DNA of 64,000 nucleotides, from the NCBI RefSeq assembly GCF_046054195.1, contig NZ_JBEQCS010000012.1, positions 1-64,000 on the forward strand, in the 5' to 3' direction. The notes under the pieces are model-generated. The model ran no database searches. It had not been told where the DNA came from and worked only from the letters and a program-made list of their open reading frames with translations. Shown here piece by piece: positions 1-7,924 of the stretch. Made by a program: the position numbers and the translations under genes. This DNA comes from Celerinatantimonas sp046054195 (GTDB lineage Bacteria > Pseudomonadota > Gammaproteobacteria > Enterobacterales > Celerinatantimonadaceae). Each line of letters starts with the position of its first letter. The stretch's first letter is position 1.

Positions 1-1
1 A

Positions 2-77
2 TGGTGGGTCGTGCAGGATTCGAACCTGCGACCAATTGATTAAAAGTCAACTGCTCTACCAACTGAGCTAACGACCC
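2..77 (-). tRNA. tRNA-Lys (anticodon UUU), CCA encoded
   Basis: Read on the minus strand this is a complete 76-nt cloverleaf: acceptor GGGTCGT pairs with ACGACCC, the D-arm has AGCTCAGTTGGTAGAGC, the anticodon loop is CTTTTAA (UUU, lysine), the T-arm has GGTTCGAATCC, and the 3' end carries an encoded CCA at positions 2-4. It follows cpoB, the same neighbourhood as lysT after ybgF/cpoB in E. coli. It has its own promoter just upstream. Lysine identity is read directly from the anticodon. Confidence 0.97.
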
Positions 78-99
78 GTTCATGTCTTAACGGCGGCCT

Positions 100-127
100 A
101 TAATACGGATTTCGCGGTGATGTGCAA
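100..127 (-). promoter_or_regulatory. Sigma-70 promoter of tRNA-Lys
   Basis: On the minus strand TTGCAC (122-127) and TATTAT (100-105) are separated by 16 nt, and a GC-rich discriminator (AGGCCGCCG) follows, as in growth-rate-regulated stable-RNA promoters. The start would fall about 15 nt before the mature tRNA 5' end. The motif is seen; activity is inferred. Confidence 0.65.
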
Positions 128-200
128 TAGAAATCTTTATCTTTTCGATCGTTTGCTTAGCAAATAAGCAAGTGTTCACCTCAAAAGGCGTTTACTGACG

Positions 201-245
201 AAAAAACAGGCCACTTATCGCCAATTACCCAAGGCAATTGGCGAT
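201..245 (-). terminator. Terminator-like hairpin after cpoB
   Basis: A perfect 10-bp stem (ATCGCCAATT, 217-226, with AATTGGCGAT, 236-245) lies just past the cpoB stop. On the minus strand it is followed after about 10 nt by six T residues (201-206). The gap between stem and T-run is longer than in a classical intrinsic terminator, so termination is likely but not certain. Confidence 0.5.
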
Positions 246-254
246 AGGCGAATA

Positions 255-1145
255 TTATTTAAGTGATTTAAGCTGATTTTTAGCTAAATCTGCCGCACTA
301 GACTGGGGATAATTTTGAATAACTTTATTAAAATAATCTTTGGCTTGGCTTACATTTTTGCTTTGTAATACCAATTGCCCCAATTTAAGTAATGACTCAG
401 GAACTTTATTTGAATCGGGAAATTGCTTAACTACCGTTTCAAATTGAGCAAGCGCTTTATCCTGATGCCCCTGCGTAAATTGCAATTGTCCTAACCAATA
501 ATGGGCATTGGGTAGATAGCTCGACTTAGGATGCTGAGTTAAAAATGTTTCAAAAGCACTGATAGCCTCATCGAACTTACGATCTTGCATCACAAGCTTC
601 ACAGCATTTTCATAATCAGCTTCACCATCGCCACCAATCACCGGCTCATTATCTGCAGCATTTTTCTGACCAGCAGCATCAGTAGATTGAGCAGACGGTT
701 TTGTATCAGATAAGCGACGTTCAAGTTCTTGATACAAGTCGCGCTGACGCTTCACTATCTGGGCAATTTGATGCTGCTGTTGTTCTATCTGCCCGTTAAT
801 TTGGGCTAATCTATCTGAAAGCTGATTGAGCTGCTGGCGAATTTGCAACTGAGAAGAGCTTCGGGCATTAAACATTCGCTCTAATCGAGCAATTCGCTGT
901 TCTTGGGTCAAATCAGCCGTGTCATCAAAATTCATTCCTTGTAAATTAGGCGCTTGAACTTGTGATGAGTTTGCACTCCCAACCGATGTTGATGAATTAT
1001 CGGTCGATGAACTTTGGGAGTTAGCAGCAGTAATCGTTGTTGCTGTAGGCTGAGAGCTCAAATCCGTTACCGGAGCCTCGGCATAACTCATATTTGCAAA
1101 AAAGGCGACTGCTAGTGCAGCCGCTGACAGTTTAATCTGCTTCAT
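255..1145 (-). CDS. cpoB: Cell division coordinator CpoB (YbgF), Tol-Pal associated
   Basis: Periplasmic protein that binds TolA and coordinates outer-membrane constriction with PBP1B/LpoB-driven septal peptidoglycan synthesis (family knowledge). The 296-residue product starts with a Sec signal peptide ending near ANMSYA-EA. A Ser/Thr/Gln-rich spacer follows, then a Gln-rich coiled coil at about residues 80-150 (trimerisation region), and C-terminal TPR repeats at about 175-296 with YLPNAHYWLGQL-type helices. It is the last gene of the tol-pal operon, 7 nt after pal, with the tRNA-Lys behind it as in enterics. Length is slightly above the E. coli protein (about 263) because of the low-complexity spacer. 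Confidence 0.95.
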   Translation of the reverse strand: MKQIKLSAAALAVAFFANMSYAEAPVTDLSSQPTATTITAANSQSSSTDNSSTSVGSANSSQVQAPNLQGMNFDDTADLTQEQRIARLERMFNARSSSQLQIRQQLNQLSDRLAQINGQIEQQQHQIAQIVKRQRDLYQELERRLSDTKPSAQSTDAAGQKNAADNEPVIGGDGEADYENAVKLVMQDRKFDEAISAFETFLTQHPKSSYLPNAHYWLGQLQFTQGHQDKALAQFETVVKQFPDSNKVPESLLKLGQLVLQSKNVSQAKDYFNKVIQNYPQSSAADLAKNQLKSLK

Positions 1146-1152
1146 GATTCTC

Positions 1153-1704
1153 TCAATATACTAAAACAGCTCGACGGTTTTTCGCCATGCCATCTGCGGT
1201 GTGTGAATTATCAACAGGTTTTTCTTCACCATAACTAATTGTTGAGATCTGATCAGCTGAAACACCTAAGCTTTCCAGGTATTGAGCAACAGCTTTTGCA
1301 CGGCGTTCACCCAAAGCAATGTTATATTCTGGAGTACCACGTTCATCGGTATTACCTTCAATCAGAACATGTACAGATGGGTGGTTACGCAAAAATGCCG
1401 CGTGATCTTCTAACAATTTAACAAATTCACTTTTAATGGTCGATTTATCGAAATCGAAATAAATAGTTTGATTTTGTTTCAGCTCATCAAGCTGTTTCTG
1501 TTGGCGTTCTTGAGGAGTAAGAACCTGGTCAGCAGAACCAATTTGAACACCATCTTGGCCACTCTGCTGGCTACCATTTGAACTTGCTGAACCAGCTGTT
1601 TGACTACCATTAGCACCAGATGTACCACTGTGAGTACTACATGCGGTTAACGCACCCAGGGTCAGTGCAATCAGAAGGCCTTTACAGTAAGTTTGTAGTT
1701 GCAT
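1153..1704 (-). CDS. pal: Peptidoglycan-associated lipoprotein Pal
   Basis: Outer-membrane lipoprotein that binds peptidoglycan through a C-terminal OmpA-like domain and interacts with TolB and TolA. The signal peptide ends in the lipobox LTAC with Cys22 as lipidation site. A Ser/Gly/Gln-rich linker spans about residues 23-60. The OmpA domain (about 75-183) shows IYFDFDKSTIK, the IEGNTDERGTPEYN peptidoglycan-binding motif and the NRRAVLVY terminus. It lies 26 nt downstream of tolB and 7 nt upstream of cpoB. The 183-residue length is typical. Confidence 0.97.
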   Translation of the reverse strand: MQLQTYCKGLLIALTLGALTACSTHSGTSGANGSQTAGSASSNGSQQSGQDGVQIGSADQVLTPQERQQKQLDELKQNQTIYFDFDKSTIKSEFVKLLEDHAAFLRNHPSVHVLIEGNTDERGTPEYNIALGERRAKAVAQYLESLGVSADQISTISYGEEKPVDNSHTADGMAKNRRAVLVY

Positions 1705-1730
1705 TTAATTTTCCTTTTATCAAAAAGATA

Positions 1731-3095
1731 TTAATTATTAGTTAAAAAAGGCGACCATGCTGGCGAACGAACATCTCCATCGCGAGCGGGCAAAGTTGCT
1801 TTAAAACGGCCATCGGTTGAGACCAACGCGAGAACCTGTCGATGTTTCACAACAGTACTATAAATAATCATACTGCCGTTTGGTGCAATACTTGGGGATT
1901 TGTCCAAAGAGGTATTGGTTAAAACCTGCATATAACCCGTTTTCAAATCCTGACGGGCAATTCGATATTCCCCATTGGTACGGTTAACCATGGCGATAAA
2001 TTGATCATCAGGCGCGACTTCGGCACTTAAGTTCATATCCCCTTCCCAAGTTACTCGTGTGATAGAGCGATCCGCGAGGTTATAGCGATAAATCTGTGGG
2101 TTACCGCCTCGTTCTGAGGAGAAGAAGATAGATTTACCATCATGAGACCAATTTGGCTCAGTATCGATTCGAGGACTATTCGTGACACGCGTCAGGTGGT
2201 GCGATGCTAAATTTTCGATATAAACCTCAGGGTTGCCATCTTTAGAGAGCACTAATGCCATATTTTTACCATCTGGCGACCACGCTGGAGCACTGTTGAT
2301 CCCCGGATAATGTGGCAATTTGTGACGTTGAGCCGGATGACCATTGCTGGCATAAAGATCCTGAATATAAATATTGGCCCGGCGGTTTTCCATGCTCACA
2401 TAAGCAAGCTGTTTACCATCAGGTGACCACGCAGGAGAAAATACCGGCTCATGAGAGCGCAATAAAACCCGCTCGTTATAGCCATCATAATCCGCCACCC
2501 GCAGCTGATATGGGTATTTTGCTTTCGGGTTATAAACGACATAGGCAATCCGAGTTAGAAATGCCCCTCGCTCACCCGTTAAAGCTTTATAAACCCTGTC
2601 AGAGATCAAATGCGCATACTGGCGCAACTGTTTAGCACCCACGGTTCCAGTGCGGCTGAGCAAGATATGTTGGTTATTTTGAACCAACTGGCCATCTTGT
2701 AATTTTGATGCTCCTCCCATCTGCCCTTGAACTGCATCCACCAGCTGATATTGAATCTGATATTTACCAGGCGTCGGTTCACTAATTTGACCAACTAAAA
2801 CCCCTTCAACCCCCATTGAAGCCCATTTCTGATAATCAACGTTATCAGCCTGATGAGGGGTCTGTGGCATTTTGGCAACGGCAATAGGATTAAACTTCCC
2901 GCTGCGACGCAAATCATCAGCGACTACTTTGCTTACATCAGTTGGTAATGCCCCGGCTCCAGTCCATTTAAAAGGAACAACAGCCACTGGCCGAGCTGAA
3001 TCAACCCCCTGAGTAATCAGAATATCTAGGGCTGCAAAGCTGCGTGAAGAAAGTAGTAATAGCCCTAACGTTAGTAACGCTCTAAATTTCATCAT
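1731..3095 (-). CDS. tolB: Tol-Pal system beta-propeller protein TolB
   Basis: Periplasmic component of Tol-Pal that shuttles between Pal and TolA during constriction. A signal peptide (residues 1 to about 21, ending SRSFA-A) precedes a short N-terminal TolA-binding segment, the D1 domain (to about 170) and a six-bladed beta-propeller. The repeated PAWSPDGK motifs mark the propeller blades. The 454 residues exceed the E. coli protein (430) only modestly. The ATG follows the tolA stop with no gap, indicating translational coupling. Confidence 0.96.
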   Translation of the reverse strand: MMKFRALLTLGLLLLSSRSFAALDILITQGVDSARPVAVVPFKWTGAGALPTDVSKVVADDLRRSGKFNPIAVAKMPQTPHQADNVDYQKWASMGVEGVLVGQISEPTPGKYQIQYQLVDAVQGQMGGASKLQDGQLVQNNQHILLSRTGTVGAKQLRQYAHLISDRVYKALTGERGAFLTRIAYVVYNPKAKYPYQLRVADYDGYNERVLLRSHEPVFSPAWSPDGKQLAYVSMENRRANIYIQDLYASNGHPAQRHKLPHYPGINSAPAWSPDGKNMALVLSKDGNPEVYIENLASHHLTRVTNSPRIDTEPNWSHDGKSIFFSSERGGNPQIYRYNLADRSITRVTWEGDMNLSAEVAPDDQFIAMVNRTNGEYRIARQDLKTGYMQVLTNTSLDKSPSIAPNGSMIIYSTVVKHRQVLALVSTDGRFKATLPARDGDVRSPAWSPFLTNN

Positions 3096-4001
3096 TTAAC
3101 CACCGGGTTTAAGTGTAATATTTAAAACTTTCATTTTAGCGAACACATCTGCATCAGATGAGACTGGAACCTGCTGAGTCTTATAAACAGCTGATGTTGC
3201 AGCGCTACATGCTCTTGGGTCACCTTTAACATTGCTGACATTTACAATAAAACCATTGCGTGCCAAGGTCACGGTCAAATTACAGGTTTTACCTTTTAAT
3301 GAATTATCAATAATTACATTTTGCTGAATCGCAGAGGTAATCATGGCCTGATATTTTTGGATCTCAGACTGAACTTGCCTATTACGGCGAGCCTGCTGTT
3401 CAGCTTTCATATCGTTAAGCAGCTGCTGCTCTGCCTGTTGCTTACGTTTTAATGCAGCCGCTTTTTCACGCGCTTTACGAGCAGCCTCTTCTTTGGCTTT
3501 GCGCTCAGCTTCAGCTTTACGCTCAGCAGCTTCTTGGGCTTTTCGTTTAGCTTCAGCTTTTGCAGCTGCCTCTTCGGCAGCTTTTTCTTTAGCTTGCGCC
3601 TGTTTACGAGCTTTTTCAGCCGCTGCTGCTTTTTGCTGTGCTAGTTTACGCTCTAACTCAGCCTTTTTACGTTGCGCTTCTTCACGTTGGCGCTGAAGCT
3701 TAAGCTGCTTGAGTTTTTTCTGCTGCGCTAATTCTTGTTTTCGAGCTTCTTCTTGTCGCTTCTTAATATCATCTAAGCGTTTTTGCTCATCTTGGCGCTT
3801 TTTCAAACGTTCTTGTTTTAACCGCTCTACCTGCTGCTCAACTTGCTGCTGAGAAACAGCGGTCGCCTGAATAATCGGCTTAGATGAAGCAGTGGGTTGC
3901 TCTGGTTTATGTTTGAATGAAAAAGATAATGATAGTGCTGCAATTAACAACACATGCAATACGATTGAGATGACAATACTGAGGCGATAAGATGATTTCA
4001 A
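3096..4001 (-). CDS. tolA: Tol-Pal energy transducer TolA
   Basis: Inner-membrane protein that spans the periplasm and passes proton-motive-force energy from TolQR to TolB-Pal. It has one N-terminal membrane segment (about residues 8-28, with SIVLHVLLIAALSLSFSF). A very long Lys/Ala/Glu/Gln-rich helix (about 45-210) follows, then the C-terminal domain III with the two conserved cysteines (in GKTCNLTV and DPRACSAA). It sits 16 nt after tolR. The antisense strand of the Ala/Arg-rich helix gives a spurious open frame at 3493-3696. Confidence 0.95.
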   Translation of the reverse strand: MKSSYRLSIVISIVLHVLLIAALSLSFSFKHKPEQPTASSKPIIQATAVSQQQVEQQVERLKQERLKKRQDEQKRLDDIKKRQEEARKQELAQQKKLKQLKLQRQREEAQRKKAELERKLAQQKAAAAEKARKQAQAKEKAAEEAAAKAEAKRKAQEAAERKAEAERKAKEEAARKAREKAAALKRKQQAEQQLLNDMKAEQQARRNRQVQSEIQKYQAMITSAIQQNVIIDNSLKGKTCNLTVTLARNGFIVNVSNVKGDPRACSAATSAVYKTQQVPVSSDADVFAKMKVLNITLKPGG

Positions 4002-4017
4002 ACTACTAATCCTATTA

Positions 4018-4470
4018 CTAATGGTCGTCCGGTTGGGTCATCAATCCGACAGATGGAACCCCGGCCTGTTGGCTTAATAGCTGCAATAAGGCAATCACCT
4101 GATCATAGCGTGCATTCTTATCCCCGCGAACGACGACAGGTCTGTTTTTGTTAAGTTGCAATAGTGCCCGCACTTTAACAACCATCTGCTGAGCAGACAA
4201 CTGTTTATGAGCATTCGCATTATTAGAACCATCATCTAAAAAATAATTGCCATGAGCATCCACTGTCGCCACTAATGGCGGCTGAGAATCTTTTGGCAGT
4301 GGCTGCGAGTCAGCCTGAGGCAAGTCAACTTTCACCCCTTGCGTAATAAGCGGTGCAGTTACCATAAAGATGATCAACAGCACCAGCATGACATCGATAT
4401 ATGGCACGACATTAATTTCCGCGACAACTTTACGGCGCGGACGATAGTGCCCTGGTAAAGGTGTTCTCAC
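4018..4470 (-). CDS. tolR: Tol-Pal system protein TolR (ExbD-type)
   Basis: Part of the TolQR proton channel that powers TolA, homologous to ExbD and MotB. The single membrane helix (about residues 20-42) contains the functional aspartate in NVVPYIDVMLVLLIIFMV. A periplasmic domain follows (PVVVRGDKNARYDQVIALL, SVGLMTQP). The 150-residue length is typical. The start overlaps the tolQ stop by 4 nt. It belongs to the ybgC-tolQRAB-pal-cpoB operon. Confidence 0.96.
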   Translation of the reverse strand: MRTPLPGHYRPRRKVVAEINVVPYIDVMLVLLIIFMVTAPLITQGVKVDLPQADSQPLPKDSQPPLVATVDAHGNYFLDDGSNNANAHKQLSAQQMVVKVRALLQLNKNRPVVVRGDKNARYDQVIALLQLLSQQAGVPSVGLMTQPDDH

Positions 4471-5159
4471 GATTCACTCCGAGTTTGGCTGTTCACCTGA
4501 CGAGATAAAATACCGTAAAACTCTTCCATGAAATTGGTGTAGTGGTTTTCAATCCGAGCAAGGCGAGTGGTAAAGCGGTTATAACCAATAACAGCGGGAA
4601 TCGCCGCAAATAACCCCATAGCGGTTGCAATCAACGCTTCAGCGATACCGGGGGCAACCATTGATAAAGTCGCTTGTTGAACGTCACCAAGGGCAATAAA
4701 CGCGCTCATGATCCCCCAGACCGTTCCAAACAAACCGATATAAGGACTAATTGAGCCAATCGTTGCTAACATAGGCAACTGGTTTTCCAGCTCTTCTAAT
4801 TCCCGAGAAAAACTAACCCGCATACTCCGATAAGTACTATCCATAATGGTATCGGGTTCACGCTGCCCACTTTTATGAAGCCTTGCGTATTCTTTAAAAC
4901 CACTATGAAAAATCTGCTCCATTCCGACTAAGCGGTCCGAGCGAGCATTGCATTCTTGATAGAGTTTATTGAGATCAACTCCTGACCAGAATTGTTTTTC
5001 AAAGCGACCAGAAGATTTCTGCGCATAGTTAAATTGTTTGCGTCGACTGAGCATCATTGCCCATGAAATAACCGACATGGACAATAAAATCAGCATAACG
5101 AGCTTCACTAAAATGCTCGCCTGCAAAAATAAACCAATGATTGAAATTTCAGAGTGCAC
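4467..5159 (-). CDS. tolQ: Tol-Pal system protein TolQ (ExbB/MotA-type)
   Basis: Polytopic inner-membrane subunit of the Tol stator, forming the pentameric channel around TolR. The 230 residues show one N-terminal membrane helix (about 12-34), a large cytoplasmic loop, and two further helices including PYIGLFGTVWGIMSAFIALG and APGIAEALIATAMGLFAAIPAVIGYN, the ExbB/TolQ signature regions. The first 11 nt overlap the end of ybgC. Confidence 0.96.
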   Translation of the reverse strand: MHSEISIIGLFLQASILVKLVMLILLSMSVISWAMMLSRRKQFNYAQKSSGRFEKQFWSGVDLNKLYQECNARSDRLVGMEQIFHSGFKEYARLHKSGQREPDTIMDSTYRSMRVSFSRELEELENQLPMLATIGSISPYIGLFGTVWGIMSAFIALGDVQQATLSMVAPGIAEALIATAMGLFAAIPAVIGYNRFTTRLARIENHYTNFMEEFYGILSRQVNSQTRSES

Positions 5160-5547
5160 GCTGGAAGACCTCTTTCATTTTGGCTGGAATTGCTTTGGGT
5201 TTCATTAAGTTAGGATCAATCGATGCGATCATCACATCCGCACTTGCAATCAATACTGACTCCTGATTGTGGATCGCTTGGTGAAATAAAATCCCGACCC
5301 GACGTAATTTTTCGATCTCGGTTGTTACAGTCAATAATTCGTTAAAACGAGCCGGATGATGGTATTTAATATTTATTTCAGAAGCGACAAAGGATAACCC
5401 TTCGGCCATCAATACGTCTTGCTCATAACCAAACTCTCGAAGCATTTCGGTTCGACCACGCTCCATATATTTCAAATGGTTGGCGTGATATACGATGCCT
5501 CCGGCATCGGTGTCCTCATAATAAACTCTTAGTGTTAACTGTGCCAT
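5149..5547 (-). CDS. ybgC: Acyl-CoA thioesterase YbgC (hotdog fold), tol-pal operon
   Basis: Hotdog-fold thioesterase acting on acyl-CoA or acyl-ACP, linked to phospholipid metabolism and carried by the tol-pal operon in most proteobacteria. The motif YYEDTDAGGIVYHANHLKY holds the catalytic Asp of the 4-hydroxybenzoyl-CoA thioesterase-like family. I chose the ATG at 5547 (132 residues), which matches the family N-terminus MAQLTLRVYYEDTD. A TTG four codons upstream (5559) sits at a better distance from the AAGGG sequence and is a real alternative. The gene is first in the operon; a promoter candidate lies just upstream. Confidence 0.93.
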   Translation of the reverse strand: MAQLTLRVYYEDTDAGGIVYHANHLKYMERGRTEMLREFGYEQDVLMAEGLSFVASEINIKYHHPARFNELLTVTTEIEKLRRVGILFHQAIHNQESVLIASADVMIASIDPNLMKPKAIPAKMKEVFQRAL

Positions 5548-5588
5548 TCGACTACACAAAGACCCTTATCGACTAACGCAATTGCTCT

Positions 5589-5617
5589 ACTATAACTGAA
5601 TCAATTTTGTTTGTAAG
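5589..5617 (-). promoter_or_regulatory. Candidate sigma-70 promoter of ybgC-tol-pal operon
   Basis: On the minus strand CTTACA (5612-5617) and TATAGT (5589-5594) are 17 nt apart, about 40 nt before the ybgC start. The -35 matches the consensus at four of six positions. It is the best candidate in the 260-nt gap between ruvB and ybgC, but unproven. Confidence 0.4.
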
Positions 5618-5636
5618 GATAGGGAAAACACTTATT

Positions 5637-5653
5637 TACCTAGATGTTAGGTA
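5637..5653. repeat. Short inverted repeat in the ruvB-ybgC gap
   Basis: TACCTA (5637-5642) and TAGGTA (5648-5653) form a 6-bp inverted repeat with a 5-nt centre, about 20 nt upstream of the ybgC promoter candidate. It could be a weak hairpin or an operator half-site pair. The rest of the AT-rich gap 5654-5809 shows no clear terminator for ruvB. Confidence 0.35.
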
Positions 5654-5809
5654 ATAATATTAAAACCTACCCCATTTTAGCGATTTAACATGTCAAAAAT
5701 TTGATTCTAGCAATTACTATCCCTTTTTCCCAAAAAGAGATATCTTATTGATAATTTTAAGAACAAATAAATAAAAAAAGACTTTGGGCGACTTTTGATA
5801 AAAATCCAT

Positions 5810-6820
5810 TTATTTTATCTGAGGTTTCACTTTACCAAAGTGCAAAAATGCCCGATCGGTTGCGATGCGACCGCGAGGGGTACGCTGTAAAAAGCCCTGC
5901 TGAATCAAAAAAGGTTCAAGCACATCTTCAATGGTCTCTTTATCTTCGCCAATAGCAGCCGCTATATTATCTAAACCAACAGGCCCGCCATCAAAGCGCT
6001 CAATCATCGCACTTAGTAGTTTTGTGTCCATATAATCAAAACCTGCTTCATCAACATTAAGCATCGCTAGTGCCTGTGAAGCAATATCACAATCGACAAA
6101 ACCATCGTGGCGAACATCCGCAAAATCGCGTACTCGACGCAATAATCGATTCGCAATTCGCGGTGTTCCTCGCGAACGTCTGGCTATTTCTTCAGCTCCA
6201 TCGGGGCTCATTGACATATTCAGGTAATGGGCACTGCGAGTCACAATCTGGGTTAAGTCTTGTGTGTTATAAAACTCCAAACGCTGCACAATCCCAAACC
6301 TATCTCGCAAAGGCGAAGTCAACATGCCCGCCCGAGTGGTTGCCCCTATCAGCGTAAATGGTGGAAGATCCAATTTAATGGAACGAGCAGCCGGGCCTTC
6401 CCCAATCATAATATCCAACTGATAGTCTTCCATCGCCGGATATAGCACTTCTTCAACCACCGCACTTAAACGATGGATTTCGTCAATAAATAACACATCC
6501 CCAGGTTCAAGATTAGTGAGCAAGGCCGCTAAATCACCGGCTTTTTCCAAAACTGGCCCTGAGGTCGTTTTGATATTCACGCCCATCTCATTGGCAACGA
6601 TGTTGGCCAAAGTGGTTTTACCCAATCCTGGAGGGCCGAAAATCAGCAAATGATCCAGAGCATCACTGCGCTTACGGGCAGCTTCAATAAAAATCCCAAG
6701 TTGCTCACAGACATCGGCTTGGCCGGTGTAATCAGCAAGCGTTTTAGGACGCATTGCTCGATCGACAAATTCGTCTTCAGTTTGGGCCGCGGCGCTAATT
6801 AATCGATCTGATTCAATCAT
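5810..6820 (-). CDS. ruvB: Holliday junction branch-migration ATPase RuvB
   Basis: Hexameric AAA+ motor that drives branch migration of Holliday junctions with RuvA. Walker A is GPPGLGKTT (about residues 64-72), Walker B is FIDEIHRL, and sensor 1 lies in TLIGATTRAG. The C-terminal winged-helix domain ends in TPRGRIATDRAFLHFG, which contacts DNA. The 336-residue length is exactly typical. The start lies 17 nt downstream of ruvA, so both are co-transcribed from the SOS-box promoter. Confidence 0.98.
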   Translation of the reverse strand: MIESDRLISAAAQTEDEFVDRAMRPKTLADYTGQADVCEQLGIFIEAARKRSDALDHLLIFGPPGLGKTTLANIVANEMGVNIKTTSGPVLEKAGDLAALLTNLEPGDVLFIDEIHRLSAVVEEVLYPAMEDYQLDIMIGEGPAARSIKLDLPPFTLIGATTRAGMLTSPLRDRFGIVQRLEFYNTQDLTQIVTRSAHYLNMSMSPDGAEEIARRSRGTPRIANRLLRRVRDFADVRHDGFVDCDIASQALAMLNVDEAGFDYMDTKLLSAMIERFDGGPVGLDNIAAAIGEDKETIEDVLEPFLIQQGFLQRTPRGRIATDRAFLHFGKVKPQIK

Positions 6821-6837
6821 GACAAAAATTACCTAAA

Positions 6838-7461
6838 TTAAGAAACCATACTCTTTAACGCAGAACGAATGAGCTGCTCACTTGTGAGCCCATCACTTGA
6901 AAGCCGGCCAATCGTTTTTTCGGCCATCGCAGGTTTATAGCCTAACGCAATTAACGCTTCAATCGCTTCTTCTTTAGCACTCACCGGTTCTTGCAAAAGA
7001 CTCTGTTCAGAAGAGGCACTCGTGGTCATCGACAAATCATCGGATGGTTCAGTGCTCCAGTTTTTAAGCCGGTCTTTCATCTCAACCAGAAGCCGCTCTG
7101 CAGTTTTTTTACCAACCCCAGGAAGTTTGGTCAGAGCGCTAATATCGTCATGATTAATAGCCTGAATAAACTGTTGAGTATTGAGCCCTGATAAAATAGC
7201 CAACGCGACTTTTGGACCGATGCCATTGACTTTTATAAGCTCTCTGAACAATCGCCTTGAGGCTTCATCATGGAACCCATAGAGTAATTGGGCATCTTCA
7301 CGAACAACAAAATGGGTAATTAAAGTAACCGTCTGACCAATCTCGGGCAGCTGATAAAAGCAACTCATCGGCAGTTGTAGCTCATAACCAACGCCAGCGA
7401 CATCAACCAATACATACGGGGGTTGTTTGTGTTCTAAAATTCCTCGAAGCCGTCCTATCAC
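6838..7461 (-). CDS. ruvA: Holliday junction DNA-binding subunit RuvA
   Basis: Tetrameric junction-binding protein that loads RuvB. It has an N-terminal OB domain (MIGRLRGILE...VDVAGVGYELQ), tandem helix-hairpin-helix motifs at about residues 70-125 (VNGIGPKVALAIL, LPGVGKKTAERLL) and a C-terminal RuvB-binding domain (EEAIEALIALGYKP). The start is a GTG, as in E. coli ruvA. A LexA-type box lies 46-63 nt upstream. Unlike the common gammaproteobacterial order there is no ruvC ahead of it. Confidence 0.97.
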   Translation of the reverse strand: MIGRLRGILEHKQPPYVLVDVAGVGYELQLPMSCFYQLPEIGQTVTLITHFVVREDAQLLYGFHDEASRRLFRELIKVNGIGPKVALAILSGLNTQQFIQAINHDDISALTKLPGVGKKTAERLLVEMKDRLKNWSTEPSDDLSMTTSASSEQSLLQEPVSAKEEAIEALIALGYKPAMAEKTIGRLSSDGLTSEQLIRSALKSMVS

Positions 7462-7506
7462 GATCTCTTTTTCCGTTGCTTATAGTTGAGAATAGCTTAA
7501 ACGGAC

Positions 7507-7524
7507 ACTGGATTAATATCCAGT
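7507..7524. promoter_or_regulatory. LexA (SOS) box upstream of ruvAB
   Basis: The sequence ACTG-GATTAATATC-CAGT keeps the E. coli LexA spacing CTG-N10-CAG with perfectly inverted flanks and an AT-rich core, 46-63 nt upstream of the ruvA GTG. In E. coli ruvAB is a LexA-repressed SOS operon, so the site fits the gene. It also lies about 25 nt from the promoter of the divergent comEA-like gene. Confidence 0.75.
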
Positions 7525-7548
7525 AATTCTATTAGTGAATCACTTGAG

Positions 7549-7577
7549 TTGAGCCTTTAAAATATTAATGATAAAAT
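7549..7577 (+). promoter_or_regulatory. Sigma-70 promoter of the comEA-like gene
   Basis: TTGAGC (7549-7554) and TAAAAT (7572-7577) are separated by 17 nt and lie about 40 nt upstream of the ATG at 7619. Both hexamers match the consensus well. Confidence 0.6.
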
Positions 7578-7618
7578 ACTCAATAAATTAAACCTGAACA
7601 AATAGGCTATCAAACATT

Positions 7619-7885
7619 ATGAATGCAAAATCTAAATTTCTAATTAGTTCACTACTCTTTGCGGCAAGTTTACCGGTGATGGCGGCAAATATGCCAATAA
7701 ACATTAATACAGCCAACGCGGAGCAACTTTCTGAGCTCTCTGGTATTGGTCCATCTAAAGCAAATGCAATTATTGCCTATAGAAAGGCCCATGGCCCATT
7801 TAAAGACATTAGTGAGATAACCAAAGTCAAAGGGATTGGCCCCAAATTACTCGAACATGATAAAGCTCAGTTGGCATTAAAATAG
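7619..7885 (+). CDS. ComEA-like secreted helix-hairpin-helix DNA-binding protein
   Basis: Small periplasmic DNA-binding protein of the ComEA type, which in Vibrio and other competent bacteria ratchets incoming DNA through the outer membrane. The 88 residues contain a signal peptide ending near LPVMAA-N (about residue 22) and one ComEA domain with two helix-hairpin-helix motifs (LSELSGIGPSKANAIIAYR and ITKVKGIGPKLLE), preceded by the family signature INTANAEQL. It is monocistronic, divergent from ruvA and convergent with kduI. The fold is clear; a role in competence is inferred because many gammaproteobacteria carry such genes without proven transformation. Confidence 0.88.
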   Translation: MNAKSKFLISSLLFAASLPVMAANMPININTANAEQLSELSGIGPSKANAIIAYRKAHGPFKDISEITKVKGIGPKLLEHDKAQLALK

Positions 7886-7890
7886 CTTTA

Positions 7891-7916
7891 CAATTGCCTG
7901 CTCATGCAGGCAATTG
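7891..7916. terminator. Stem-loop between comEA-like gene and kduI
   Basis: A perfect 11-bp stem (CAATTGCCTGC with GCAGGCAATTG) closes a 4-nt loop (TCAT) midway between the two convergent stop codons. Neither strand has a strong T-run right after it, so it is probably a bidirectional RNA-end-stabilising hairpin or a weak terminator. Confidence 0.6.
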
Positions 7917-7924
7917 CCCATCCA

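Noticed and set aside
5700..5809. Possible ruvB terminator in the AT-rich gap
   Set aside because: AAAGTC occurs twice as a direct, not inverted, repeat before the T-run, so no stem forms.
217..7916. Shared GGCAATTG in two hairpins (217-245 and 7891-7916) as a dispersed repeat family
   Set aside because: Only 8 nt are common and each hairpin is explained as a local end-of-gene structure; two copies do not make a repeat family.
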